22,925 nucleotides of DNA, from assembly GCA_025927795.1 (NCBI GenBank), contig JAICKT010000021.1, forward strand, positions 1 to 22,925. Direction: 5' to 3'. Both the position numbers and the translations under genes were made by a program. This DNA comes from Parafilimonas sp. (lineage in GTDB: Bacteria > Bacteroidota > Bacteroidia > Chitinophagales > Chitinophagaceae). Below the pieces are notes generated by a model. That model had not been told where the DNA came from, ran no database searches, and worked only from the letters and a program-made list of their open reading frames with translations. Below are positions 6,986 to 17,200 of the stretch, piece by piece. The stretch's first letter is position 1. The number at the start of each line of letters is the position of its first letter.

Positions 6986-9900
6986 ATGAAAAAAAACATC
7001 CGCTTACTGCTAATAGTATTGGTAAGCATGTGGAGCACACTTGCATTCTCGCAAGGCAAAAAAGTTACCGGCGTTGTTGCTGATAGTGCCGGGAGCCCTC
7101 TTCCAGGAGTTACTATAAAAGTAAAAGGAACGAAGATATCGGCACTTTCTAATGCACAGGGAAACTTTAGTATTCCGATGCCATCGGAAAATGGCACACT
7201 TGAATTTTCAAGTATCGGCTATTCAAATAAAGAAATTCCCGCTACTGCCGGTGGCAATATTACGGTAACATTAAGTGCAAATATTGGGCAGTTGAATGAA
7301 GTTGTTGTTACAGGCTTTGGAACAAGAACAAATACAAGAAAATTGTCTTACTCTGTTACAGAAGTAAAAGGTTCTGAACTCGTAAAAGCAAACAACTCAA
7401 ATTTTGTGGACGCTTTGCAAGGTAAGGTTGCCGGGGTTTATATTGCACAAGGCGCCGGTGGTCCTTCATCAAGTGCAAAGATTCGCATTCGTGGTAATTC
7501 AAGATTAGACCCCAATACACAGCCTTTGGTAGTAATTGATGGTATACTAATAGAACCGGGAACAACAGGCGCAGATTCCTGGGGTGCAAACAGGGATTTT
7601 GGAAATATTATTAAAGATTTAAATCCGGATGATTATGAAAGTGTAACTGTTTTAAAAGGTTCTGCAGCCTCAGCTTTATATGGCTCAAAAGCATTAAACG
7701 GCGTTTTACTAATAACAACAAAAAAAGGTGTTGCCAGAAAGGGGCTCGGCGTTTCAGTTACACATAGTGAATCTTATGATGATGCTTATAAATTACCTGA
7801 TTTACAAAACGAATATGGAGGTGGTACATCTACCACATTTGCAACAGATGCACAGGGTAACAGAATAGTAGATCAAAGTGCTTCTGCATTGGTTACTCCT
7901 GATGCAGCATTTTCGTATGGACCAAAGTTTGATGGTAAACCCGTTAAAGATTTAGACGGGAAAACTCGTCCCTGGGTAGCTAACAATCCCCTGGATTTCT
8001 TTCAAACAGGTAAATACATAAACACTAATGTTGCGGTTGAAGGCGGAACTGATAAAAGCACTTTTCGTTTTTCTTATTCAAATCTTTACAATAACAGCGT
8101 AGTACCAAATAATAATTTAAAACGAAACAGTTTTGATTTAAGAGTAACACAAAAAGTTTCAAAGAACATAACTTTGGATGCAAGCATAAATTATACAAAC
8201 AATAAAATTTTTAACCCAATACCTCAAGGTGGTAATTACAGCCCATTGTTTGCTTTCACTTACTACATGCCCCGTAATGCGCCTATTGACGATTACTTAA
8301 ACAATTATACAGATCCTGTTAATGGCGGAAGAAAGAAACTTGACTTTGGTGAAGGAAATGACCCTTATTTACTGGGATACACCTTTTGGAATTATTTTGA
8401 AATAAATACCCTGCGTAATGAAAATAACCTGTTAGCTAATTTGGACATTCATGCTAATATTACACCTTGGTTAAATCTTTTAGTAAGATCAAACATAAAT
8501 AACTATAATGATCATACTGAAATAAAAACTTTAGGCACAGGTCCAAACTTCACTGGGGGATCTTATGAATTGGACCAGAATAATTACAAAAATATAAGAC
8601 TGCAAACTTTGCTAAACTTAACAAAAAGCATAGGCAAAGATTTCGATTTAAATGCAAGCATCGGCGGAGAAGTATATAGAAACCTTGGTGGAAATTATAC
8701 ACAGGCATTTACAAACGGCGGATTAAATATTCCGGGCATTTTTACAATAGCCAATTCTATTAATTCTGCAAGCGTTTATGTAAATGATCCAAATCACGGC
8801 GCTCCTGTAACTATCCGCTCCAAAATTTTAAGTGCGGCTTATACTTATGGAGATCTAACATGGAAAAATATGCTTACATTAAACTTTAGTTTACGTAATG
8901 ACTGGTCTTCTGCATTAACTTATGCAAATGGTACGGGAGACTATTCTTATATATATCCAAGTGTAGGATTAGCCTGGTCTTTTACTGAATTGCCTTATTT
9001 CAAAAACGCCAATTCTATTCTTTCTTATGGCAAGTTAAGAGCAAGCGTAGGTTGGACCGGTTATGATGCGACCGCATGGATAACTAATCAAACAGGCAAT
9101 TATGGCTTAACAGGAACGTTTAATAACGGAGGCAACAGTAATCAACAGATATATACCTTTAACGGGAGCACCTTGCCTAATTTTACCCTAAAAAATGAGC
9201 TAACCCGAGAATTAGAATTTGGTGGCAATTTGCAATTCTTCAATAACAGATTAGGTATTGACATAGCTTATTATAAAAAGAATACATTTAATCAAATACT
9301 GAACTTGCCTGCACCTGTAGAAAGTGGTGTAAGTTCACGCCTTATAAACGCAGGCAACATTCAAAACCAGGGCTTTGAAATTCTTTTAACTGCAACACCT
9401 GTTAAAACAAGGGATTTTTCATGGAATGCAACTGTTAATTATACAAGAAACAGGAATAAAATTGTTTCCTTAGCTCCTGGTGTTAATGCTTATACATTAG
9501 AACTTGCATTCGGCGCAGATGTAGTAGCAGAAGCAATTCCCGGATCAGTTTATGGCACAGTAGTTACAGGCTCTGCATTTGCAACATACCAGGCTAAAGA
9601 TGCAAATGGTAATCCCGTGGCAAATCCAAACAATGGCATGCGCGTTATAGGTACGCCTGATAATGCTGCATACATAGCTGGTGCAGGTGCTTATTATACT
9701 TACTTAAGATCATCCAAATACGATGGCTCTAATAAAACTTTAGGTAATATAATGGAAAATTATCTTGCAGGTACAACGCAGGAGTTTAATTACAAGAGTT
9801 TTAATTTAAGTTTCCAGTTAGATGCAAAAATTGGCGGGTTAATGGCTTCTGCTACTGATCAGTATGGAGGACAATCCGGAGCATTTACTTATTCATTATT

Positions 9901-10399
9901 TGGAAGAGATGCTGCACATGGCGGTGTTACCTATACGGATGCAAGTGGTAAGCAGCACGATGATGGAATAATTCCTCAAGGCGTGCTTAATGATGATGTA
10001 AATGTAACTGTGGGTGGTCAAACCATTAATCTTGGCGGCGTTACTTATGCAGATGCAGTTACCAAAGGATATCTTAAACCTATTCCTGCGTATGCTTATT
10101 ATTACAATTTAACAACCTGGGCAAGTGGTATCAGGGCATATTCAATTTTTGAAAATTCCTGGGTTGCTGTACGACAGGTTTCAGTAGGTTATAGTTTACC
10201 ACAAAGTATTACAAAAAAGATAAATGTAAACAGCTTACGCATTTCATTAATCGGAAGAAATCTTGGTTACCTGTATAAAACTGCCAAAGACGGTATTAAT
10301 CCTGAAGGCACCTATAATAACAATGCTTCCGGTTTTGCTGAATACGGAGGTTTGCCTTATATCAGGAGTTTAGGTTTTTCAATTAATGCCGCTTTTTAA
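6986..10399 (+). CDS. SusC/RagA-family TonB-dependent outer-membrane transporter
   Basis: Outer-membrane receptor that imports oligosaccharides with its SusD partner, driven by TonB. A signal peptide covers residues 1-22 (ending LAFSQ). A carboxypeptidase-regulatory-like domain spans about residues 27-95 (GVVADSAGSPLPGVTIKVKG). Next come the junction motif NEVVVTGFGT and a plug domain at about 115-250 (LQGKVAGVYIAQG, SAKIRIRGNSRL, LVVIDGILIE, VTVLKGSAASALYGSKAL, LLITTKKG), then a long beta-barrel ending in a terminal Phe (SINAAF). At 1137 residues it is within the usual range. The gene starts 86 bases after the ROK regulator and is followed after 21 bases by SusD, so the two form one unit. 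No FecR/anti-sigma partner is present, so control is more likely through the ROK protein. The imported glycan cannot be read from the sequence. Confidence 0.96.
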   Translation: MKKNIRLLLIVLVSMWSTLAFSQGKKVTGVVADSAGSPLPGVTIKVKGTKISALSNAQGNFSIPMPSENGTLEFSSIGYSNKEIPATAGGNITVTLSANIGQLNEVVVTGFGTRTNTRKLSYSVTEVKGSELVKANNSNFVDALQGKVAGVYIAQGAGGPSSSAKIRIRGNSRLDPNTQPLVVIDGILIEPGTTGADSWGANRDFGNIIKDLNPDDYESVTVLKGSAASALYGSKALNGVLLITTKKGVARKGLGVSVTHSESYDDAYKLPDLQNEYGGGTSTTFATDAQGNRIVDQSASALVTPDAAFSYGPKFDGKPVKDLDGKTRPWVANNPLDFFQTGKYINTNVAVEGGTDKSTFRFSYSNLYNNSVVPNNNLKRNSFDLRVTQKVSKNITLDASINYTNNKIFNPIPQGGNYSPLFAFTYYMPRNAPIDDYLNNYTDPVNGGRKKLDFGEGNDPYLLGYTFWNYFEINTLRNENNLLANLDIHANITPWLNLLVRSNINNYNDHTEIKTLGTGPNFTGGSYELDQNNYKNIRLQTLLNLTKSIGKDFDLNASIGGEVYRNLGGNYTQAFTNGGLNIPGIFTIANSINSASVYVNDPNHGAPVTIRSKILSAAYTYGDLTWKNMLTLNFSLRNDWSSALTYANGTGDYSYIYPSVGLAWSFTELPYFKNANSILSYGKLRASVGWTGYDATAWITNQTGNYGLTGTFNNGGNSNQQIYTFNGSTLPNFTLKNELTRELEFGGNLQFFNNRLGIDIAYYKKNTFNQILNLPAPVESGVSSRLINAGNIQNQGFEILLTATPVKTRDFSWNATVNYTRNRNKIVSLAPGVNAYTLELAFGADVVAEAIPGSVYGTVVTGSAFATYQAKDANGNPVANPNNGMRVIGTPDNAAYIAGAGAYYTYLRSSKYDGSNKTLGNIMENYLAGTTQEFNYKSFNLSFQLDAKIGGLMASATDQYGGQSGAFTYSLFGRDAAHGGVTYTDASGKQHDDGIIPQGVLNDDVNVTVGGQTINLGGVTYADAVTKGYLKPIPAYAYYYNLTTWASGIRAYSIFENSWVAVRQVSVGYSLPQSITKKINVNSLRISLIGRNLGYLYKTAKDGINPEGTYNNNASGFAEYGGLPYIRSLGFSINAAF

Positions 10400-10420
10400 A
10401 CAAACTCAAAAATTAAAGAG

Positions 10421-12016
10421 ATGAAACTAAATAAAATAATACTTCCTATTTTAATTTGTTCTGTTTGGATCACTTCCTGCAAAAAACAAACTTTTGTAGA
10501 TGCGAATATTGATCCTAATGTGTTATACGGAGTTGATCCGGGAGACCAGTTTTTGGCTGCTGCTGCCGGCAGCCAGGATGACTTTGAATATTATTATGAT
10601 GTATATCGTGATTTAAATGAGTGGATGCAATACACTACAAGCAGCCAGGGTAACGGTTTTAATTTTACCGGCGTAGGCAACAATTTTGATTACAGGTATG
10701 GCAAAGTATTTTACAGTAGAGTTGGACCCGATTTGTCTGATATTCCTGTTCTGGTTTCAAAAATGACACCTGAAGAGCAAGCTGCAAGAGTTTATGAAAT
10801 GAGTATTGCTTCCATTTTCAAAGCCTACTATGCTTTTTATGTAAGCGATATTAACGGAAGCATTCCATATACACAAGCTTTCCAGGCAAGATATGGCGGC
10901 ACTTTAACGCCTGTTTATAATCCGCAGCAGGAGTTGTTTGATACACTTGATTTGCAAATAAAGAACGCAGTTAAAACTTTGGAAACATCACAAAGTACAG
11001 AACAAGTACTTTTTGGTTCGAAGGATCCTTTTTTTGGTTCTTCATCAGATGAAGCAGGTGAATGGGCTAAAGTCGGCAACGCATTGAGATTAAAAATTGC
11101 TATGCGATTGATGAAGCAGGAACCTGATAAATTAAAGACAATTGCGAATGATGTTATATCTGATGCAAACCAAATGTCTTCTGTTGATGACACCTGGGTA
11201 CTGCTTGTAGGGTCATCTTATGCTGATGCAAATGGTAATTATAATCCGACTGGTTATGTTGCTGCAAAGCCGGTACTTGATTTTTTTAAAGCCCACGCTG
11301 ATCCGCGCTTGAGAATATATTACCTTCCAAATAAAGACGGAGAATATGTAGGAAGCTTTACAAACCCTGATGTATCTCATCTTCCTGCCAATGCAGCTTT
11401 ATATTCTGTGGCAGATACTTTATCACCCATTCAACACAGATTATTTACACCTAATTATGATGAAGGCGATGGGCCTGGTGATGGAGTTGGTTTTTTCCCG
11501 TTTCTTACTTATGCAGAATATTGTTTTATACGAGCTGAGTTAGGCGCAAGAAATATAACTTCTGATGATGCAGCAACATGGTACACGAAAGGAGTTACTG
11601 CTTCTATTACTTTTTATGATCAGCGTGCCGCTGCGGCAAAAGTTCCAAATTATTCTGCTGTTACACAAACAGAAATTGATGATTACCTCGCTTCACCCGG
11701 TGTTGCGTTTGATGAATCTAAAGCTATAGACCAGATCGATTGCCAAGCATATCTTGATTTTTATCGTCAGCCAAGTGAAGCATGGGCATGGTGGAAAAGA
11801 ACCGGTTATCCAAATACAACATCAGTGGTTGCATGGGAACCGTTAACTTCAAATGGAGCACCATTAGTGTTGCCAAGACGTGCACCATTAACTCCGCTTC
11901 CAGTAACAGATGCCAATTACGCTAATCAGCAGGCGGCATTTTCAGATATGCAGAAAGACCCGGATTTTGGTTCGCCCCAGGATCCAAATGGTCGCGTGTG
12001 GTGGGATAAGAAATAG
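10421..12016 (+). CDS. SusD/RagB-family surface glycan-binding lipoprotein
   Basis: Surface lipoprotein that captures glycan and lids the SusC pore. The lipobox ends at Cys20 (WITSC), preceded by a short hydrophobic signal. The mature protein has the helical TPR-type SusD fold; the segments DPGDQFLAAAAG, RDLNEWMQYTTSSQGNG and AEWAKVGNALRLKIAMRLMK fit the SusD-like group 2 (PF12771-type). The C-terminal segments QAYLDFYRQPSEAWAWWKRTGYP and PRRAPLTPLP, with a final WWDKK, match that group too. At 531 residues it is the expected size. It directly follows SusC (21-base gap) and is followed by a strong hairpin terminator, so the SusCD unit ends here. Confidence 0.95.
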   Translation: MKLNKIILPILICSVWITSCKKQTFVDANIDPNVLYGVDPGDQFLAAAAGSQDDFEYYYDVYRDLNEWMQYTTSSQGNGFNFTGVGNNFDYRYGKVFYSRVGPDLSDIPVLVSKMTPEEQAARVYEMSIASIFKAYYAFYVSDINGSIPYTQAFQARYGGTLTPVYNPQQELFDTLDLQIKNAVKTLETSQSTEQVLFGSKDPFFGSSSDEAGEWAKVGNALRLKIAMRLMKQEPDKLKTIANDVISDANQMSSVDDTWVLLVGSSYADANGNYNPTGYVAAKPVLDFFKAHADPRLRIYYLPNKDGEYVGSFTNPDVSHLPANAALYSVADTLSPIQHRLFTPNYDEGDGPGDGVGFFPFLTYAEYCFIRAELGARNITSDDAATWYTKGVTASITFYDQRAAAAKVPNYSAVTQTEIDDYLASPGVAFDESKAIDQIDCQAYLDFYRQPSEAWAWWKRTGYPNTTSVVAWEPLTSNGAPLVLPRRAPLTPLPVTDANYANQQAAFSDMQKDPDFGSPQDPNGRVWWDKK

Positions 12017-12039
12017 AATTTTTTGTCTTAAATACAAGT

Positions 12040-12075
12040 AAACTCCCTGTTATTTTTATCTGGGGAGTTTTTTAC
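12040..12075 (+). terminator. Rho-independent terminator after SusD
   Basis: AAACTCCC at 12040-12047 pairs perfectly with GGGAGTTT at 12063-12070, with a 15-base loop, followed by further T residues. It lies 24 bases past the SusD stop and separates the SusCD unit from the redoxin cluster that begins at 12120. Confidence 0.8.
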
Positions 12076-12119
12076 TTTTAAGCTCGCCTGTAAAACAAAA
12101 ATATAATCAGAGAAAGAAT

Positions 12120-12758
12120 ATGAGTTCAATATGTGAAATAGAAAAAATAAATTTCATTCAGTTTCCTAAATTTATTTTGGTTTGGATTGTTTTGTTTTTC
12201 AATAATGCTAATGCACAAAACAATAACGATTCTGTTTTCAGCTCAATTGCAATTTCAAAAATTCAATTACAAAGCATTCATACAAATGAAAAGTTTTTTT
12301 TGAATGATAACCAAAACACGAAGCCTTTTACTTTGTTTGTTTTTTTGTCTCCTGAATGTCCTTTGTGTCAAAATTATTCAGGTGTATTGAACGATTTATA
12401 TAAACAATATAACAACCATATAAAAATGTATGGTATCATTCCGGGCAAAGCATATTCAAATGAAGAAATTAAAAAATTCAAACAAGAATATGATATAGAG
12501 TTTCCATTGCTTATAGATTATAACAAAAAACTTACTTCTTATTTGCACGCCGTTGTTACGCCACAAGTAATATTGCTTAACGATAAATATCAGTTATTAT
12601 ATAAAGGAGCGATTGATAACTGGGCAGTATCACTTGGCAAACAAAGAGTAAAAACAACACAAAATTTTTTGCATAATGCGCTGCAGCAATCCTTATCAAA
12701 TGAAACCGTATTAGTAAAAAGAACAAAAGCAGTAGGTTGCAGAATAAATGATTATTGA
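12120..12758 (+). CDS. Secreted redoxin (thioredoxin-like, AhpC/TSA type)
   Basis: Thioredoxin-fold protein, probably periplasmic. Residues about 15-33 are hydrophobic and end NNANAQ, consistent with a signal peptide with a long n-region. The redox motif is SPECPLCQNY with Cys80 and Cys83; the cis-Pro loop is VVTPQVIL (Thr147-Pro148). The C-terminal part (YKGAIDNW, LGKQRVKTTQNFLHNAL) and the ending TKAVGCRIND with Cys207 match a redoxin type that, in other phyla as I recall, is fused to a cytochrome c/copper monooxygenase. Here that partner is the next gene, overlapping by 11 bases. It probably transfers reducing equivalents to, or handles thiol/copper chemistry for, that partner; this is inference. 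It starts a new unit after the SusD terminator; no clear promoter box was found in the 103-base gap. Confidence 0.82.
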   Translation: MSSICEIEKINFIQFPKFILVWIVLFFNNANAQNNNDSVFSSIAISKIQLQSIHTNEKFFLNDNQNTKPFTLFVFLSPECPLCQNYSGVLNDLYKQYNNHIKMYGIIPGKAYSNEEIKKFKQEYDIEFPLLIDYNKKLTSYLHAVVTPQVILLNDKYQLLYKGAIDNWAVSLGKQRVKTTQNFLHNALQQSLSNETVLVKRTKAVGCRINDY

Positions 12759-14076
12759 TATGAGGATAATGTTGAGTTTATTTTTTCTTGTTACAGTTCA
12801 ATGTTTATACGCGCAGCAAATAACTTATTATAAAGATATTGAACCCATCATTCACACAAATTGTGCTCCTTGTCATCGTCCCGATAAAGCTGCTCCCTTT
12901 TCTTTATTAACTTATGAAGATGTTTCTAAACGCGTTTCTTTTATAAAAGATGTAGTGCAATCCCGGTTTATGCCGCCATGGAAAGCCGACAATAAATATG
13001 TGCATTTTGTTAATGACCGTTCTCTTTCGCAAAAAGATATTGACCTTATTGTAAAGTGGATTGATAACAAAGCACCCGAAGGGAAAAAGCCTGCAAACGA
13101 TACGTTTGAAAATGCCAATCTTCTCAATACATCATACAATAGAAAACCTGATCTCGTTCTTAAAATGAAAGATTCATTTTTAGTAAAAGGAGACCGTTTA
13201 GAGCGATTTATTGTTTTTAAAATACCATTCGAATTAAAAGATTCTGCAAACGTAGAGGCAATAGAATTTTTCAGTAATAATGAAAAACTGGTACATCATG
13301 CAAACTATGAAGTGCATACTGTTTTAGATTCTTCTGTTGATATTTATAACACTGCCGATTTAATAAATCTTACAGAAGATGATCGCTCAAAGTTTGCACA
13401 ATATGAACCTTACCGTAAAACCATTACCTATTATGGCGGATGGATTCCGGGTTCGAGCTATGAAACTTTTCCAAAAGATTTCGGCTGGGTAATGCCAAAG
13501 CGTGGCGTTATTTTATTAACCGTGCATTATGCACCTCAATCAAAAGATGCAGAAAGTATATGCGGCGTAAATTTATTTTTTAAAAACACACCAATAAAAC
13601 GAACTGTAAAAATTATAAGTATTGGTTCCGGTGGCATTGGCGAACATGAAATTTCGCCGTCACCTTTTTATATACCAGCCAATAAAATAAAAACATTCAC
13701 ACTTGATGTTACAAATCCCGGCGAAGATTTTTCTATCATGGATGTTTGGCCGCACATGCATTACATCGGCAAAGAATTTACCGCTTATCTCACTACATTA
13801 AATGGTGATACAATTCATCTCGTGCATATTCCTAACTGGGACTTTCGGTGGCAGGAAATTTATCGCTTTCAGCATTTAATAAGAGTGCCAAAAGGTTCTA
13901 CGCTGCACATCATCGGCACTTATGATAATACTGCTGATAATCCAATGAACCCGTTTAATCCTCCGCAAACAATCTGGTCTTTTGGCGATATGCGCTCAAC
14001 AGATGAAATGATGACTTTAATGATGGTATTTCTTCCTTATGAAAAAGGAGATGAAAATATTGTTTTACAAAAATGA
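12748..14076 (+). CDS. Cytochrome c-PHM/DBH-type copper (type II) monooxygenase fusion
   Basis: Secreted two-domain redox protein. A signal sequence ends CLYAQ near residue 23. A class-I-like haem c domain follows: CAPCH with Cys39, Cys42 and His43, and a likely distal Met75 in RFMPPWKAD. Residues about 130-440 form a copper type II, ascorbate-dependent monooxygenase-like double domain. All six copper ligands known from peptidylglycine alpha-hydroxylating monooxygenase have counterparts: His183-His184 (LVHHANYE) and His260 (LLTVHYAP) for the CuH site, His336 and His338 (WPHMHYIGK) and Met421 (STDEMMTL) for the CuM site. ATG 12748 overlaps the redoxin gene; ATG 12760 or 12769 would give a tidier signal peptide. 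The oxidised substrate is unknown. Electrons could reach copper through the haem or the redoxin rather than ascorbate, but this is speculation. Domain calls are strong, function is open. Confidence 0.85.
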   Translation: MIIDMRIMLSLFFLVTVQCLYAQQITYYKDIEPIIHTNCAPCHRPDKAAPFSLLTYEDVSKRVSFIKDVVQSRFMPPWKADNKYVHFVNDRSLSQKDIDLIVKWIDNKAPEGKKPANDTFENANLLNTSYNRKPDLVLKMKDSFLVKGDRLERFIVFKIPFELKDSANVEAIEFFSNNEKLVHHANYEVHTVLDSSVDIYNTADLINLTEDDRSKFAQYEPYRKTITYYGGWIPGSSYETFPKDFGWVMPKRGVILLTVHYAPQSKDAESICGVNLFFKNTPIKRTVKIISIGSGGIGEHEISPSPFYIPANKIKTFTLDVTNPGEDFSIMDVWPHMHYIGKEFTAYLTTLNGDTIHLVHIPNWDFRWQEIYRFQHLIRVPKGSTLHIIGTYDNTADNPMNPFNPPQTIWSFGDMRSTDEMMTLMMVFLPYEKGDENIVLQK

Positions 14077-14287
14077 TCTGGCTGCCATGAAACCAAATTA
14101 TTTTAAATCACACAGTTTGCTAATTGATTTGATTTTATTCTTTCTGACTTTTGGATTAGGCTCAATGTTTGGCCGGATAATTTTGGGCGCAATAACAAAA
14201 GAATTAGTCATAGAATCATTATCATTAGCGGTGCTTTTAGAAATTATATTCCGCTTTGGCTTCAAGAAAAGAAAGTCCGTTGATTAA
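14051..14287 (+). CDS. Small two-helix membrane protein, unrecognised
   Basis: A short protein with two predicted membrane segments, LLIDLILFFLTFGLGSMFG and LVIESLSLAVLLEIIFRFGF, and a basic end (FKKRKSVD). The start is uncertain. ATG 14051 follows AAGGAG with no spacing and overlaps the monooxygenase gene by 26 bases. ATG 14087 lies 10 bases after the monooxygenase stop and gives a 66-residue protein starting MKPNYFKSH, which I find slightly more natural. Its stop is 2 bases before the next gene. The tight packing between two secreted-protein genes suggests a real gene that may anchor or assist them. I do not recognise the family. Confidence 0.6.
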   Translation: MKILFYKNDLAAMKPNYFKSHSLLIDLILFFLTFGLGSMFGRIILGAITKELVIESLSLAVLLEIIFRFGFKKRKSVD

Positions 14288-14289
14288 CT

Positions 14290-17200
14290 ATGATGAAATT
14301 TCAATTAATAATATTATTCTACTTTATTTTTTTTAACTTATATGCACAAAAAGAAAATAATCCTTTGTTTTCTTTGCTTAATTCTAAACAAACCGGAATT
14401 AATTTCACTAACAATATTTATGAAGATGATTCGCTGAATGTTTTACGCTACGAATATTTATACAATGGCGCAGGTGTTGGTATTGGTGATTTTAATAATG
14501 ATGGTTTAGTTGATATATTTTTTTCATCCAACACATCAACCAATAAATTATTTTTAAACAAAGGCAATTTTAAATTTGATGATGTTACAAAACAGGCAAA
14601 TGTTTCAGGCAATGGTACATGGAGTACAGGTGTAAGTGTTGCAGATGTAAATGGCGATGGCTTAATGGATATTTATGTTTGTCATTCAGGAAAATTTAAC
14701 GACCCCCAAAAATTATCCAATGAATTATTTATAAATCAGGGTTTACAAAATGGCATTCCTGTTTTTAAAGAAATGGCAAAAGAATATGCACTTGATGCGC
14801 CGGGAACACAAAGCACGCAGGCTGCTTTTTTTGATTATGATAATGATGGCGACCTTGATATGTTTTTATTAAATCATTCTAATAACAGTTACAACCCTTT
14901 TTTAAATACAAGTAAACAAAGGGCCACACCAAATTTTAATTACGGCAACAGGTTATTTAGAAATGATAAAGATGCATCAGGCAAAATTCATTTCACTGAT
15001 GTTACATTACAATCAGGAATTATAAATAATGCTTTGAACTTTGGATTAAGCGTTACCATAAGCGATATAAATAAAGATGGTTGGCCGGATATTTATACAA
15101 CAAGCGATTACACTGAAAAAGATTGTTATTACGTCAATAACCATGATGGAACTTTTACTCAATCTTTAGAAAAATCCTTTGCGCATGTGTCAAAGTATTC
15201 AATGGGCGCAGATATTGCCGATTATAATAATGATGATCGCTCCGATGTGCTTACATTGGATATGTTGCCGGAAGATAATCATCGGCAAAAACTATTAAAA
15301 GGTCCTGACGATTATGATCAATATCATTTATTAGTTGACAGTGGCTTTTATTATCAGCAAATGCGCAATATGCTGCAGTTAAACGAAGGAGAAGATGAAA
15401 ATAAAAATGTGCGCTTTAGTGAAATCGGGCAATTAGCCGGCGTTTCAAATACAGACTGGAGTTGGAGTGGACTGTTTGCTGATTTTGATAATGACGGTTG
15501 GAAAGATCTTTTTATAAGCAATGGTTATTTGCGCGATTATACAAATATGGATTTTTTAAAGTTTTCCATTGCAGATGCAAAGATTGCTGCGGCAAAACAA
15601 GGCAATCAAAATTTTCAAACGTACGATCTGGTGCAGCAAATGCCTTCTACTAAATTAAGCAATTATATTTTCCAGAATAATCATGATCTAACTTTTACAA
15701 ACAAAACAACTGATTGGGGTTTGTATAAGCCAACAATTTCCAACGCTGCTGCGTATGCAGATTTTGATAATGATGGAGCAATGGATTTGGTTGTTTGTAA
15801 TAATAATGAACCTGCACTTGTTTATTATAACAATGCAAACGAAATATTCCATCACCATTACATAAAATTGCGCTTAACCGGTGAAGGAATGAACACAAAA
15901 GCGTACGGAGCAAAAATTGAGATCATCACACCAGACAGTATAACGCAATACCAGGAATTATATCCCGTTCGTGGTTATCAGTCAACTGTTAGCCAGGATA
16001 TTTTATTTGGCATATCAAACAACACAATCGTTCAGCAAATAAAAATTATATGGCCTGATAATAAAGAAACAATTCTTAAAAATATAAATGCTGATCAAAT
16101 AATAGACATAAAAGAAACAGATGCCAAAAATGTTAATGAGCCAATAAACAATTCAACAAGATTATTTACAGATGTAACTAATAAAACAGGTTTAAATTTC
16201 ACACATAAAGAAAATGATTTTATTGATTTTAAAGCAGAGCCGTTACTGCCATATCAGTTATCAAAACAAGGTCCTGCACTTGCAAAAGCAGATGTAAATA
16301 ATGATGGATTGGAAGATATTTTTTTTGGAGGAGCAATTGGCCAATCTGGTGTTTTATATCTTCAAACAAAAGATGGAAAATTTATTTCATCAACATCTCA
16401 GCCCTGGCAAACAGATTCCTCATGTGAAGATGTAAATGCTGTTTTTTTTGATGCAAACAAAGATGGATTCATGGATTTGTATGTTGTAAGCGGCGGTAAT
16501 GAATATGATGATGGCTCGCCGGAATACGAAGATCGCTTATACATAAATGATGGTAAGGGAAATTTTGTAAAAGCATCAAACGCTTTGCCAGCAATGCTTT
16601 CAAGCAAATGTGCAGTTGCGGTTGGTGATTTTGATAATGATGGTTATGAAGATTTATTTGTTGGCGGAAGAGGAATTCCGGGTTCGTTTCCGCTTGCTTC
16701 AAAAAGTTATTTACTGCATAACGATTCAAAAAATGGTGCTATACATTTTACAGATATTACCGATTCTGTTTGTGCTGCACTGCGTTTGCCGGGCATGGTT
16801 ACAGCAGCTTGCTGGGCTGATATAAATAACGATCATTATCCTGAATTAATAATTGCCGGCGATTGGATGCCGCTGATGCTGTTTAATAATAACAAAGGAA
16901 ATTTAGAAGATGTTTCAGCAAGAGCTGGTCTGAAAAATACAAACGGAATGTGGGCTTCCATTACACCTGCAGATGTTGATGGCGATGGAAAAATTGATTT
17001 TATAGTTGGCAATTGCGGATATAACAATCAATTTAAAGCATCTGTAAAAGAACCGATGACTATGTACGCTGCAGATTTTGATAACGATGGTTTAATTGAC
17101 CCGATTGTTTGTTATTACATTGATGGGAAAAGTTATCCGATGGCTTCAAAAGATGAACTGCTCGATGAAATTCCTTCGCTCAAAAAAAAGTATGTAAAGT

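Noticed and set aside
12748..12768. Reading the redoxin and cytochrome genes as one frameshifted gene
   Set aside because: Each product has its own signal peptide and complete domain, so two overlapping genes explain the sequence better than a broken one.
16469..16729. Open frames on the strand opposite the FG-GAP gene
   Set aside because: They lie wholly inside a strongly supported coding gene, have low-complexity composition driven by the repeated Asp/Asn codons opposite, and match no family.
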